NCBI GenBank assembly: GCA_001839685.1
Contig: MLAK01000922.1
Coordinates: 29,759 to 46,113, forward strand
Direction: 5' to 3'
Origin: Tritrichomonas foetus
Lineage: Eukaryota > Parabasalia > Tritrichomonadida > Tritrichomonadidae
Length of the DNA stretch: 16,355 nucleotides
Below are positions 1 to 8,742 of the stretch, in pieces (position 1 is the first letter of the stretch; the number at the start of each line of letters is the position of its first letter). The position numbers and the translations under genes were made by a program. Below the pieces are notes generated by a model, which saw only the letters and a program-made list of their open reading frames with translations, did not search any database and was not told the DNA's origin.

Positions 1-28
1 TGAATAAAATCAATGAAATCAAAAATTG

Positions 29-417
29 TTCATTCATGATTTAAATTATAAGAATTTATAAATGAAGTTAAGGTGTTCAAATATGGGTCAGTTTTGAATA
101 AAAATATGTGTTTTTCGATGATTCATTTTTTAAGAAATAATGAAGCAAAAATGAATAAATAACGAATATAAAAAAATGAAAATATGTGGTGAACGAATGA
201 ATGGGGAATTTATGATAAAATAGAATGGGTGAAAATTGTCAATGTTGGGGCTTTATGTTTTGGGTTATTTTTGAATTGATGGTGTCAGTTATGAAAATTT
301 TTAAGGAATCGTAATGACTCAAACATGGTATATTTCATTTATGATTTAAATTATAAGAATTTATAAATGAAGTTAAGGTGTTCAAATATGGTTCATTTTT
401 GAATAACAATATGTGTT
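29..417. repeat. Diverged direct repeat pair, about 84 nt per copy
   Basis: Positions 29-112 and 334-417 match base for base at an offset of 305 nt with 4 differences that I could count (35/340, 87/392, 91/396, 102/407), so 80 of 84 agree. The similarity resumes after a 6-nt insertion in the second copy (TTTTTCGA at 111-118 and 422-429). No coding frame spans the copies and there are no terminal inverted repeats. This looks like a local duplication or two members of a dispersed non-coding repeat family. The rest of 1-665 is AT-rich with no gene I can support. Confidence 0.85.
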
Positions 418-665
418 AGCATTTTTCGACGTACATATTATATATGAATCAAATTATTTTGCAGAGTTGTCATTATTGCCACAGCAAATGTATTCATTAA
501 ATTTTTTTATGTTGTTATTATTGATACAGCAAAAAGTGTTAACACAAAAAATATCATGTATTATTAGGAAAAAAGACTTTATTTATAAAATTTATATGTA
601 TAAAACATCAACAAGTAAAATTGTATGATTGAGTCAACTGCTAAGAGTATCTATAAATAAAAAAA

Positions 666-1547
666 TCAGCAACATTCATAGCTATCATTAACAAGAAATG
701 AGTTTTCCATTTTCCATTGCTCCAAGCGCGATCCTTGAGGTAATTCGTAAATTGGATGATTCCATCTCATTGTTACAAATTCATAAATATTCATTTTCAT
801 TCCACGACTGAATGGACTAAGTGATGAATACCATCCTTTCATGTAGGTAATTGTATCAGATTTCAATGATTCCCATGTTGTTTTATTCGTGATGGCCAAA
901 AAAACGTGAAATGGAAACAAAATGGAAGTCTGAATAAAACCAAAAGCACCAACTGCACAAACAATTGCACATAAGAAACTTGTGAAAATCCATTCAATAA
1001 AATCAGTATCAGATTTTTGTGTCACTGGAAAACTCTCAATCATGAATTTGAAAAATACTATCGAATCAAATAATAAGAAAACAATAAAGAAAAAGTGGTT
1101 TTCCATACCAACACAAACACCAAGCCAGGGGCAATGATGATCACGTCTAAGAACACATCGTTGGCACTTTTTACAATGTGTGGAACGAAGTGGTGGAGTA
1201 AGATTGCAAATATTGCAATGCCATGAATAATCTTTTTGGCAAAATGGTAATTCATCAATTTCAACAAAACCTGGACCTTTTGAGGTTAAATAATAAAAAT
1301 AGCATGCTAAAATAATTAGGATTGGAAATAACAAAACAGAAAAATCAGTTTGATCCTTATTGAAGAGTTTTTGATGAAATTTTGTGTCACTGTAAAGGCA
1401 AACTAAGAATCCTGCTATATGGTATAAATATACCAGAAAGTGTACTATTTGAAATGAAGACAAAATAAATCGAAACCAACAGGAAATGAGATATTGACCT
1501 ATATTTGACCTTACCAAATCCAGATCGATGGTTATCAGAAAATTCAT
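666..1547 (-). CDS. DHHC-type protein S-acyltransferase (palmitoyltransferase)
   Basis: This is a 293-residue integral membrane enzyme expected to move a palmitoyl group from acyl-CoA onto cysteines of target proteins, probably at Golgi, endosome or plasma membrane. The cysteine-rich domain is complete: C111, C114, H124, C128, C131, the catalytic DHHC at 136-139, and C145. Four hydrophobic segments (about 24-51, 70-88, 152-170, 186-218) flank it in the usual 2+2 arrangement. The TTxE motif is T223-T224-W225-E226, and the C-terminal region 251-270 resembles the PaCCT region. Length and order are normal for the family. The start is the first ATG of the frame; TTAACGT lies about 18 nt upstream but no clear initiator element was seen. 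The last two residues are Cys-Cys. The substrate cannot be inferred; neighbours are unrelated. Confidence 0.93.
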   Translation of the reverse strand: MNFLITIDLDLVRSNIGQYLISCWFRFILSSFQIVHFLVYLYHIAGFLVCLYSDTKFHQKLFNKDQTDFSVLLFPILIILACYFYYLTSKGPGFVEIDELPFCQKDYSWHCNICNLTPPLRSTHCKKCQRCVLRRDHHCPWLGVCVGMENHFFFIVFLLFDSIVFFKFMIESFPVTQKSDTDFIEWIFTSFLCAIVCAVGAFGFIQTSILFPFHVFLAITNKTTWESLKSDTITYMKGWYSSLSPFSRGMKMNIYEFVTMRWNHPIYELPQGSRLEQWKMENSFLVNDSYECC

Positions 1548-1743
1548 TCTTCTCGGAAAAAAAAACGTTAATCATTTATCACAAAAACAGATATATGGTC
1601 GTCAAAAGGTAGCTGAAATAAGTTAGAAAGAAAAAATTAATAAAGATAATCTGTATTTCAGATTCGATAACTAAATTTTTATGTGAAAGAATCATTTCCA
1701 AGGTTTTCAATGATGAAATACTAATAAATCATCATTTTTCTTG

Positions 1744-1974
1744 TTAAACATGATATTTTTGATTTTTTTTCACATAATGATAGAATTCCAGTTGTTGAAT
1801 GAAATTATCTGCAGCAAAATCAATGACTTTCTCATACATTTTGTCAAGCTTTAAATCTTCACGATGTATTTCACAGCTGTTGAGAAATAAATCATCAATG
1901 ATAATGCCAAGTTTATCATGTTCTGAAGCTTTTCTTGCTTTGTTATCCAAAGACAAACTGTTTTGACATTCCAT
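1744..1974 (-). CDS. Doubtful small ORF, 76 codons, unknown
   Basis: An open frame runs from an ATG at 1974 to TAA at 1744. The product would be a soluble, helical-looking, charged 76-residue protein with no motif I recognise. An initiator-like sequence lies on the same strand (1993-2005, core CTCATT, about 9 of 13 matches), roughly 29 nt before the ATG from its +1 A, which is the main reason for listing it. It is short, in an AT-rich spacer, and lies next to a decayed gene, so it may equally be a remnant or chance. The frame stays open a few codons further upstream without an ATG. Confidence 0.25.
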   Translation of the reverse strand: MECQNSLSLDNKARKASEHDKLGIIIDDLFLNSCEIHREDLKLDKMYEKVIDFAADNFIQQLEFYHYVKKNQKYHV

Positions 1975-2165
1975 TTCAATTCCGTCAATTTTCAATGAGT
2001 ATTATAATGATGTTACCTGAAACGATGAATCATTTAAGTAATATCCAAATGCAATAACACTTCTAATATTAAATTATTCCGGTTTTTATTTGTTATAATG
2101 CTTTTCATCTATCATCAGGGGAAACTACGACAATCTAGCCTTCATTTATTTCATATATTATCTAA

Positions 2166-2836
2166 ATAGTAGTCCTACTCATTCCAATAAATGTGTTTTC
2201 TTCAGTTGACAATCTTTCGTACCATTTCAAAAGAATCAATGATTTTAATGGTATAAAAAGAGCACTTAAACTAAAAATAGTTCCAAATTCTTCTGATGGT
2301 AGTAAATTGTCGATACCATAAGAGCTCTTACTATCATCTTTTTGTAGTTTTTAGACTTTCCAATCATTGCCAAACAAATTACAGCATTTTCTGATGATCT
2401 TCAATCATCTTAAAAGCCATACTATCTTTTAGAGATCCCAGTGGGAGTTAATTTATCAACTTTTGAAAACACAATTTTTGAGTGATTACTTCAATGATTT
2501 ATTCTTATCTTAGTGTGCCACTAATCAGTTCAAATCTATCAATTTGAATATCATATTTTTGTGCAGTGAACTGAGAAAACACTTTTCAAAAAATTACTTC
2601 CTCTTATAAAGTGAGTCACATAGATGGAAATAAAGAAAAAGGCAAAAGATGTCTTATATAATATTGGAGAATATGTGATATGAAATGAATATTTGTCGAG
2701 AAATCCTGATGTTCACAATTTTCGTTTTCTAAAATTAGTAGGCCAAAATCATTTTGGTTATAAGTGCGAACAATACAGATCAATTAATTATCCCAAAACT
2801 GGTTAGAAAATTATCGTGATTGAATTATTTCAATGA
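2166..2836 (+). pseudogene. Probable decayed protein-coding gene (plus strand), family uncertain
   Basis: There is no intact ORF, but protein-like sequence persists on the plus strand. One frame is open for 51 codons at 2166-2318. A second frame then reads from 2348 to 2836 interrupted only by in-frame stops (for example 2411, 2483, 2681, 2804), with open stretches of 21, 23 and 40 codons. The 40-codon block 2684-2803 contains FRFLKLVGQNHFG and, at its end, YPKTG followed after one stop by KIIVIELF. In order this resembles the glycine-loop and VAIK start of a protein kinase; FRFLKLVGQNHFG alone also resembles the end of trichomonad F5/8C-like domains. I cannot decide. The minus strand of 2165-2350 is also open (62 codons), so strand is uncertain in the first part. 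The remainder of the 1.2-kb spacer 2000-3178 shows nothing else. Confidence 0.4.
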
Positions 2837-3178
2837 CTGAATAAGTTTTAATCAAATATGTAAATTTACTACAAAATATACCGTTTACAACAAATGAAAT
2901 TAGTCAATATTATCAAAAAAATGTGAAGATATTGAGCAAATAAACAATCGATTTATTTTTTTTGAAAATAAATATGATTTATTAGAATTTTCAGAATGAC
3001 AAAAATCAGTATTGTGTACATTTATACGAAAGACATTCTGATCATCAAAATCTAGGTTAATTTAAAAGGTTAATAATTCAATAATGATGATTCATAAGAT
3101 TTGTACGATGATTTCAAAAAGTTAGAGACTCATTCAAATTCTTTCAAATAATTCAATGAATGATTTTACTTCATAAAA

Positions 3179-3712
3179 ATGGAAAATTCGACCGGTGATG
3201 ATCGTCTTTATCGTGTTTGGTCATTCTGGTACTTGATACCCGATAGATCCCTTAATCGAAACGCAAGTTGGCGCGAATTTTTGCACGAGATGGGTGAAAT
3301 CAGTAAGATTGACCAGTTGTGGGCAACTTTAAATAGCGTTGAACAGCCATCAAAACTCCCCAAGGGATGCAGATACTACATATTCAAGAGGGGAGTTGCC
3401 CCACTTTGGGAAGATTCGAAAAATTTGCATGGCTACGAAATATCGATAGAACACCCAATTTTGAAAGCAAAAAGACAGAAAATATCAGATAGATTCATTG
3501 ATGTAGTTTTAAGCGTTCTTGGCGAAACATTTTCACATTCAGAATCAATAAACGGTCTCGAGTTTACTGTTCGTGCAGGAACATATAAAATTGCTATTTG
3601 GACGAAAGCCATACCAGACGAGGAAAGAGAAGTCATAGCTAATGAACTTCTCAAAATAGTGAATTGGAAGAGTCAGGTTAAAATTGAAACGATTACAGTT
3701 TCTACTTCATAG
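3179..3712 (+). CDS. Translation initiation factor eIF4E-like, cap-binding
   Basis: The 177-residue product should bind the 5' mRNA cap and eIF4G in the cytoplasm. Key residues sit at exactly the spacing of human eIF4E (family knowledge): W31, W48, W77-E78, R132 and K137 correspond to W56, W73, W102-E103, R157 and K162, with identical intervals of 17, 29, 55 and 5 residues. W14 and W17 match W43 and W46, although the W14 to W31 loop is 4 residues longer than in human. Other hallmarks are FKRGVAPLWED (69-79), LGETF (114-118) and KIAIWT (137-142). The usual GGRW after the WED motif is reduced to HGYE (84-87), and there is almost no N-terminal extension, so it is a compact core. Having Trp at both the W43 and W56 positions is class-I-like. 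The start ATG is preceded by TTCATAAAA, a weak initiator match. The stop is TAG. Confidence 0.93.
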   Translation: MENSTGDDRLYRVWSFWYLIPDRSLNRNASWREFLHEMGEISKIDQLWATLNSVEQPSKLPKGCRYYIFKRGVAPLWEDSKNLHGYEISIEHPILKAKRQKISDRFIDVVLSVLGETFSHSESINGLEFTVRAGTYKIAIWTKAIPDEEREVIANELLKIVNWKSQVKIETITVSTS

Positions 3713-4053
3713 TTCAAACAATAGCATTTTAATAACTTTGTAATAACATTATAAGAATATTATAATGATAATGCAATCATAAATATAAAATTATATAAAT
3801 AAAAATTTTCTGAATTTGAACGATTTTGCTTTTTTATGAATTAAATGAGTCATATTTTCGCTAAACATCAATTCTAATTAATTACAGTTAAATTAAATAA
3901 TCACTTCATCAAATTCCAGAATGAGTTGGTTTTGTAAACAATACAGAAAAAATTGAATATAATAATAAACGACATCAGTTTCTGCCAAATCAAGTTTTTC
4001 AATAAAAACATTTATCTGGCCAAAGTTTTTCATCCAAATTTAGAAAAACTGCC
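3713..4053. other. Intergenic spacer between eIF4E and Rab5
   Basis: This AT-rich spacer separates two co-directional genes. Its left end should hold the 3' untranslated region of the eIF4E gene; the right end leads into the Rab5 start region. The frame of the Rab gene happens to be open from about 3953, but without an ATG and with sequence unlike any Rab N-terminus. I see no RNA gene or repeat here. Confidence 0.6.
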
Positions 4054-4066
4054 CGATTTCTCAATT
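4054..4066 (+). promoter_or_regulatory. Initiator-like element of the Rab5 gene
   Basis: CGATTTCTCAATT matches the trichomonad initiator TCAYTWYTCATTA at 9 of 13 positions, including the central TTTCTCA. Its predicted +1 A at 4056 would give a 20-nt 5' leader before the ATG at 4076, within the short range known for trichomonads. It supports 4076 as the true start. This is a motif match only; no transcript evidence is available here. Confidence 0.5.
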
Positions 4067-4075
4067 AATTTAAAA

Positions 4076-4648
4076 ATGAGTACATTCCAAAAGAAATATA
4101 AAGTCGTTCTTATTGGCTCATCATCCGTCGGCAAAACCAGTATTGTTATTCGCTTCTCCAAAAATACTTTCTCAGGCAACCAAGAATCCACAATCGGCGC
4201 TGCATTCATCTCCCGCGATATTCAAACAGATAAAGGTAGCATTTCGCTTCATGTTTGGGATACAGCAGGCCAAGAAAGGTACAGGAGCCTTGTTCCAAAA
4301 TATTCCCAAGGTGCTGCCGCAATCATTATCGTATATGACGTAACCGACCAAGAAAGCTTCCTTTCGGCCCAGGAATGGTACGAGGAAGCACGCATGAACC
4401 ACCCCGGCAAAGTAATTTGGTTTTTAGTTGCAAATAAATGCGATTTGAAAGCGGAAGTAGATGCCGAATCTGCAAAAGAATTCGCACAAAATCATGAAAT
4501 GTATTATATTGAAACATCCGCAAAAACTGGTCAGAACATCCAAGAGCTCTTCGTACAAATCGCGAATTTGGTTCCAAAAATTCCAACCGAGAATGGTGGA
4601 TTGGATTTGACTGCACAGCCAAAGAAGGAAGAAAAAAAGTGCTGTTAG
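4076..4648 (+). CDS. Rab5-subfamily small GTPase
   Basis: The 190-residue product is a complete Rab GTPase. GTP-binding motifs are all present: P-loop GSSSVGKTS (14-22), switch-I T39 within STIGAAF, WDTAGQE (61-67), NKCD (120-123) and ETSAK (146-150). STIGAAF and the WDTAGQERYRSL stretch are typical of the Rab5/21/22 group, so a role in early-endosome fusion and endocytic sorting is expected. The C-terminus is KKCC, a double-cysteine geranylgeranylation signal that anchors the protein in membrane. The start at 4076 is chosen because the preceding 41 in-frame codons lack an ATG and do not align with Rabs, and because an initiator-like element lies 20 nt upstream. The gene looks less AT-rich in codon choice than its neighbours, as expected for a well expressed gene. 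The stop is TAG. Confidence 0.95.
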   Translation: MSTFQKKYKVVLIGSSSVGKTSIVIRFSKNTFSGNQESTIGAAFISRDIQTDKGSISLHVWDTAGQERYRSLVPKYSQGAAAIIIVYDVTDQESFLSAQEWYEEARMNHPGKVIWFLVANKCDLKAEVDAESAKEFAQNHEMYYIETSAKTGQNIQELFVQIANLVPKIPTENGGLDLTAQPKKEEKKCC

Positions 4649-5317
4649 ATTTTTTTTAGTTTTTGATTTGGTTTTTAAGACTTCATTTTTTTTTTATTTG
4701 AGATTTGTCGAAAAGAAAAAAAAAGAAGAATTTATTTCTAATGACGTAAAATTCTATTAAAAGAAATATTTAAATCTTTTTTTAGCTATTTATGATGGAT
4801 TTATTATCTTTTTCCACAATCGAATCATTGTAATTTGTATTTCGACCTTTATTTGACCTTTCATGTATCGATGTACCTTTATTTGAATGATACCATACAC
4901 GCTGTATAAATATTTATATTTTCATTACATTATTTAAAAATATATAGGTCTCTGAAATCTATATGTACCGCTTATGGACATTTTCCACTTTTTTATCCAT
5001 AATGATGCATGACCAATGCATATTTCTTTCCATTGATATCATGAATAGTGGAACTTTTTCAATGTGTATAAAAAAAGCATAGTTTACAACATTGCACATT
5101 AAAAAGAATACTATCATATTTAGTCAATTCGAAAAGGGAATTTATAATTTCTGGCTTAACTATTGATCGTAATTCACAGGTATATAGCGCCCTTAATAAG
5201 AAAGAACAATTCTCATATTTATTCTTTTCTAAGTCGAGATTAAAGTTTTGAGGAAAAATATTATTAAATCTTCTGTTTTGATTTTTCATTTAATAAAAAC
5301 AATAAGATTAAGAATCT
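4649..5317. other. Convergent spacer between Rab5 and the coiled-coil gene
   Basis: This 669-nt spacer receives the 3' ends of two convergent genes. It starts with T-rich then A-rich tracts (about 4649-4735). ACCTTTATTTGA occurs twice (4845-4856, 4875-4886) with another CCTTT between. A 76-codon minus-strand ORF (5289 to 5059) starts with ATG about 30 nt beyond the coiled-coil stop, but has no recognisable motif and no initiator; I regard it as chance or a fragment. Confidence 0.55.
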
Positions 5318-6034
5318 TCATTTTTCTGAGGACCTATTCAGGCGAATATCTCTTAATTTCTGTCTGTGATCTTCTTTTTCATCTTCAATTTTCCTTTCGA
5401 GTTCAGCAATTTCTTTTCTCGTCTTTATTATTTCGTTAGCAATTTCTTCCTGCCTTTTCTGTACTTTTTTCCTTCCCTTCTCATCAGAAAAAGCTTTATT
5501 CGCTTTCATTGTTTCAATTCTTCCTTTTAATTTATGATTAGCTTTTTTATATTTTTCCAAAACACTTTCATAATGTTCAATTTTTTCTTTAAGTTTAATT
5601 GAAGCATCCGGGCCCTCTTTTTCATTCAAATTATCAAGTTTATCTCGAACATCGTTATAATCCTTCTGCTGTTGAATTTGGATGTCCTGGAGTCTCATTC
5701 GCTCGAGGTAAGCCGTTTTTATTTCTTCCTGAAGTTCCTGCCTTAACGCAGCTTCATCTGTTTGCTTTAAACGATATATTTCTTCTTTTTGCTGTTCGAT
5801 ATAATCGAGGAGCGCCTGATATTCATCGTCGAGTTCACTTCCATGTATCGATTGTGATGGTTTATAATGACACGTTCGTTGCAAAACATCGATTTTATGT
5901 TCTAGATCTTCTTTTTTAGAAATGAGCTGCATTTTTTGTGCATTTAATGATTCGATTTCTTCCCGGAGAGAACTTGAATTCGATCGGGCTGTTGCTTTTG
6001 ATGAATACTTTGGTTTTTGTGTGATTTTTAACAT
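5318..6034 (-). CDS. Coiled-coil protein, unknown function
   Basis: This 238-residue, highly charged protein is predicted to be mostly coiled coil. After a basic, Ser-rich head (1-22), heptad-like helices run from about 23 to 55 (LREEIESL..., LEHKIDVL), 70-140, 145-180 and 185-230, rich in Lys, Glu, Gln and Leu, with a short Pro/Ser/Gly break near 58-68. There is no signal peptide, membrane segment or catalytic motif. Such proteins in flagellates are often cytoskeletal, axonemal or Golgi tethers, but nothing in the sequence picks one. The ATG is the first in frame and is directly preceded by TTTTACGTTA, so the TTAACGT motif found near other genes overlaps this start. It ends in TGA and converges with Rab5. 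I do not recognise a specific family. Confidence 0.82.
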   Translation of the reverse strand: MLKITQKPKYSSKATARSNSSSLREEIESLNAQKMQLISKKEDLEHKIDVLQRTCHYKPSQSIHGSELDDEYQALLDYIEQQKEEIYRLKQTDEAALRQELQEEIKTAYLERMRLQDIQIQQQKDYNDVRDKLDNLNEKEGPDASIKLKEKIEHYESVLEKYKKANHKLKGRIETMKANKAFSDEKGRKKVQKRQEEIANEIIKTRKEIAELERKIEDEKEDHRQKLRDIRLNRSSEK

Positions 6035-6108
6035 TAACGTAAAATTGTGTATTGCTAGTTAATTAACAAATTGTTAACCATTGTATTTCTTTGAAAATTA
6101 TACATTGA

Positions 6109-6827
6109 TATCATATTTCACTTGAAAAAAAAGAAGAAGAAATAATTGAACTATCTGAATTTCAAAAAAGATCTTGAGATATTACAAAATCTTCAAAAGA
6201 AAATGATACCAATTCATGTGATGATTCACAAGTTTCGAGAACTCAAATCAACGAACTTTTTCATTATTTCGAATAATCTCTATTTCTCAACATTTTTCTC
6301 TTTATGATGCATTCCTTCGAAAGTTAGTTCATCTTTCAATTTTAATATTCCAGAAACAAAAGATGAAGAAATCAATTTTAAAAGGCAAGCAATCTTTAAT
6401 CTTAATATTGTGTTTTGTTTTGGCTTTAATCATCAAAATAGTGTAGATGGTTACGAAAGAGAATCTATCTGCATACTTATTTGACAAAACGGAAGATTTT
6501 TTTAAGGATGTTGGTGATAGTAATCTCCTAATATAATTATGCTTATTTTCTATATATCTAAGCGAAACTCAATGGTCGACTTTGACATACGTTCTGTCTG
6601 TCAAATTTATTCTATCGTCATATGTTTTGAAAATAAGAAATGAAAGGAAGATAGAAGTGTACAACCAAACTTTCACCGACAGATCGTTCCCAAATTTTGA
6701 TATCTTCTTATATAGCAGTTGGAAAAATAATTAAACAATACTTTATGAAAATCCGCCTCTGAAGATTTTAAAAATAATGGAGAAAAAGCACAAAGAAGAA
6801 GGGAAGCTCAAAGAAAAAAGACAAAGC
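6109..6827 (+). pseudogene. Decayed protein-coding gene (plus strand), unknown family
   Basis: About 240 codons of protein-like sequence can be followed on one strand through two frame changes and several stops. Frame A, 6109-6273, has 54 sense codons and one TGA (6175); it is Glu/Lys-rich then Ser/Asn/Asp-rich. Frame B, 6308-6481, has 58 open codons including IPETKDEEINFKRQ. Frame C begins at 6480, exactly where frame B meets a TGA, and runs to 6827 as 116 codons with stops only at 6534 and 6732. Frame C includes a hydrophobic patch (YVLSVKFILSSYVL) and a Lys/Glu-rich end (MEKKHKEEGKLKEKRQ). Such long collinear open blocks in DNA this AT-rich suggest a gene inactivated fairly recently. No family was recognised, so the function is unknown. 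Confidence 0.5.
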
Positions 6828-6999
6828 TAAAACAGAACTATCACATATAAATATTTAGAAAAAAACAATATTTTTATTAGATAATTGAATCGATTTTTCG
6901 AAATTTCTTTTATTTTGACTTTTTTTGATACGAATCAATTTGAAAGGATCTGTTATATGATTATTTCATGGCGTTTAGTGAATTTAAACGGTTATGGCG

Positions 7000-7284
7000 A
7001 TTATTTTTAGAATCGAAATTTTAAACGAAAAATAACTCCGTGAGTATTGGGCCATATGTTTTGACATTCATACAATCATCAATAATGTCTGAAATACTAA
7101 AACTAAATAGATCCGAAAATAAAGATTTATCGATTTGAGGAAATTTGGAAATTTAATTTTCAGCTGCAAAATTTGGAACGGCTCGGTAAATAAATATATA
7201 AAATCTTGGTTCGTACTAAGTCATTCTGCAAAAGATCAGGACTGAGAATCTTCTCCGTTATTTTTAGAATAAAGATTTTAAACG
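7000..7284. repeat. Imperfect 28-nt direct repeat upstream of the transporter gene
   Basis: Positions 7000-7027 and 7257-7284 agree at 24 of 28 bases, sharing TTATTTTTAGAAT and ATTTTAAACG. A third TTTAAACG occurs at 6983-6990. The spacer 6828-7491 otherwise contains no gene, RNA or relic that I can support. The copies could be protein-binding sites or a decayed duplication. Confidence 0.7.
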
Positions 7285-7491
7285 CACTTTTGTTTGGCGG
7301 TTAGACAACCCCTTAACGATCAAATTCTAATCATCGAAGTTTTCTGAATTTATTTGTCCCCAAAATTCTGAACTCCTTTTAAAAACTCAATGATATAGCA
7401 TTTCCATATTCACAAATCTAAGTTTTCAAAGATTTCAAAAATTTTATCTTCAAAATTTTCTTCACAAATATTTCAATATCAAAAATTCTTC

Positions 7492-8592
7492 ATGCAGGCG
7501 AAAGAAAATGAAGCTCACATTTTTTGCATTTCAGTCGCGAGCTGGCCAAAATGGGCAATCCTTCTCCTGGCTTCATTTGGCATATTTGGGTCGTTTCTCC
7601 TTTCATCAATCAGCCATGAATATTTAATCAAGCATTACCACTTTTCTGAAGCTTTTTTCTTAACATTTGTCCAATTTTTAGGTTACTCGCTTTTATCGTT
7701 GCCAACATTCTTCAAAATCATTACAGGAAAAGAGAAAATTAAGGCGCCATTAATAGCCTATTTTTTCACAAGTTTATGTTTAACTTTTTCAATGGGGTTG
7801 ACCAATTTTGCCTCAATTAGGCTATCGTATGCGACCGGAGTTCTATTCAAAAGTTCAAAATTGATTCCAGTTATGATTTTCAATATTATTTTCCTCAAAA
7901 AGAAACCGAAAATTTCTGAAGCAATTTCAGTCATTTTTATCGTTCTTGGTTTAATTGGAGTTTCACTTGGTGATTTCAAAGGAAAAAATAAATTTGATGT
8001 TCCTGGAATTATTGCAATTTCCATGTCATTAGTTGCAGGAGCATTAGCATCTAATATGGAAGAAAAAATCATGGTACATTATGGAGCATCTCAAGATGAA
8101 ACAATTTCAATGCTTTATTCAGTTGGTGCATTAATATTATTAATGTTGTCAATTTTCACTTCACAATTACCAAAAAGCATTCAAAGGATAATGGAGAATC
8201 CATCCTCTTTGATATATTTGTCATTTTTCGGAATTTTAGGATCATTTGGAATTCAATTTGTTTATCTTTCTATGAAAGTATTCGGATCTTTGATTACGGT
8301 GATGATCACAAGCTGTCGTAAAGCATTGACGATTACTTTATCTTTCGTTATTTTTAAAGATAAGAAATTTACTGCTTGGCACGCGGTTTCAATTATGCTG
8401 ATTACCCTTGGAATTTCCCTAAACATCTATGATAAAAACGTCGGAAGGAAGAAGAAAGAAGAAAAATTAAACGATCAAGAAACTCTTCTGGAAAATGAAG
8501 AAGCTATTGAAGATGAAAATGTGAGTGAAGAAAGCGCAGTAAATTTTGAAGTGGTGCCAAGTTCATCCTGCCCTGAGCTATCCAGAGTGTAG
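7492..8592 (+). CDS. Nucleotide-sugar/PAPS-type transporter, SLC35B-like (UAA family of the DMT superfamily)
   Basis: This 366-residue polytopic protein has about ten hydrophobic helices (roughly 20-40, 54-76, 87-105, 116-135, 142-160, 169-187, 206-224, 239-259, 262-288, 297-312), the usual number for Golgi/ER nucleotide-sugar antiporters. TNFASIRLSY followed by LFKSSKLIPVM (118-128) and SCRKALTITLSFVIF (274-288) are the two conserved blocks of the SLC35B group; the closest remembered pattern is the PAPS transporter (SLC35B2/B3) type, but UDP-sugar substrates are also possible. The loop after helix 10 is Lys-rich and leads into an acidic cytosolic tail (about 325-366). The ATG sits inside CTTCATGC, so an initiator may overlap the start. 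It is convergent with the EF-hand gene. Family is confident, substrate is not. Confidence 0.92.
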   Translation: MQAKENEAHIFCISVASWPKWAILLLASFGIFGSFLLSSISHEYLIKHYHFSEAFFLTFVQFLGYSLLSLPTFFKIITGKEKIKAPLIAYFFTSLCLTFSMGLTNFASIRLSYATGVLFKSSKLIPVMIFNIIFLKKKPKISEAISVIFIVLGLIGVSLGDFKGKNKFDVPGIIAISMSLVAGALASNMEEKIMVHYGASQDETISMLYSVGALILLMLSIFTSQLPKSIQRIMENPSSLIYLSFFGILGSFGIQFVYLSMKVFGSLITVMITSCRKALTITLSFVIFKDKKFTAWHAVSIMLITLGISLNIYDKNVGRKKKEEKLNDQETLLENEEAIEDENVSEESAVNFEVVPSSSCPELSRV

Positions 8593-8718
8593 TATTTTTT
8601 ATGATTTTTGTTGTGTGAAATTTATTTCCTAAAAAATATTTATAGAATCACCTAATTGGCATCATCTTTTCATATAGTAATAACTTATTTTTATTTTATC
8701 TTTTCTTTCTTCCTGTGT

Positions 8719-8735
8719 TTCGAAAATTTTTCGAA
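8719..8735. repeat. Perfect 17-bp dyad
   Basis: TTCGAAAATTTTTCGAA is a perfect inverted repeat with 8-bp arms around a single central T. The loop is too short for an RNA hairpin, so it would act, if at all, as a DNA site. It lies in the 3' convergent spacer 8593-9026, just before the 25-bp repeats. Confidence 0.6.
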
Positions 8736-8742
8736 TATTGGG

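Noticed and set aside
413..628. 71-codon plus ORF next to the second 84-nt repeat copy
   Set aside because: It begins at GTG, the first ATG leaves only 46 codons, and no motif is recognisable; composition looks like AT-rich spacer.
3953..4075. N-terminal extension of the Rab GTPase by 41 codons
   Set aside because: It would start at TTG, has no ATG, does not resemble any Rab N-terminus, and an initiator-like element lies inside it at 4054-4066.
5059..5289. 76-codon minus ORF after the coiled-coil gene
   Set aside because: It has an ATG but no initiator or recognised motif and lies in the 3' region of another gene; noted within the spacer entry rather than called a gene.
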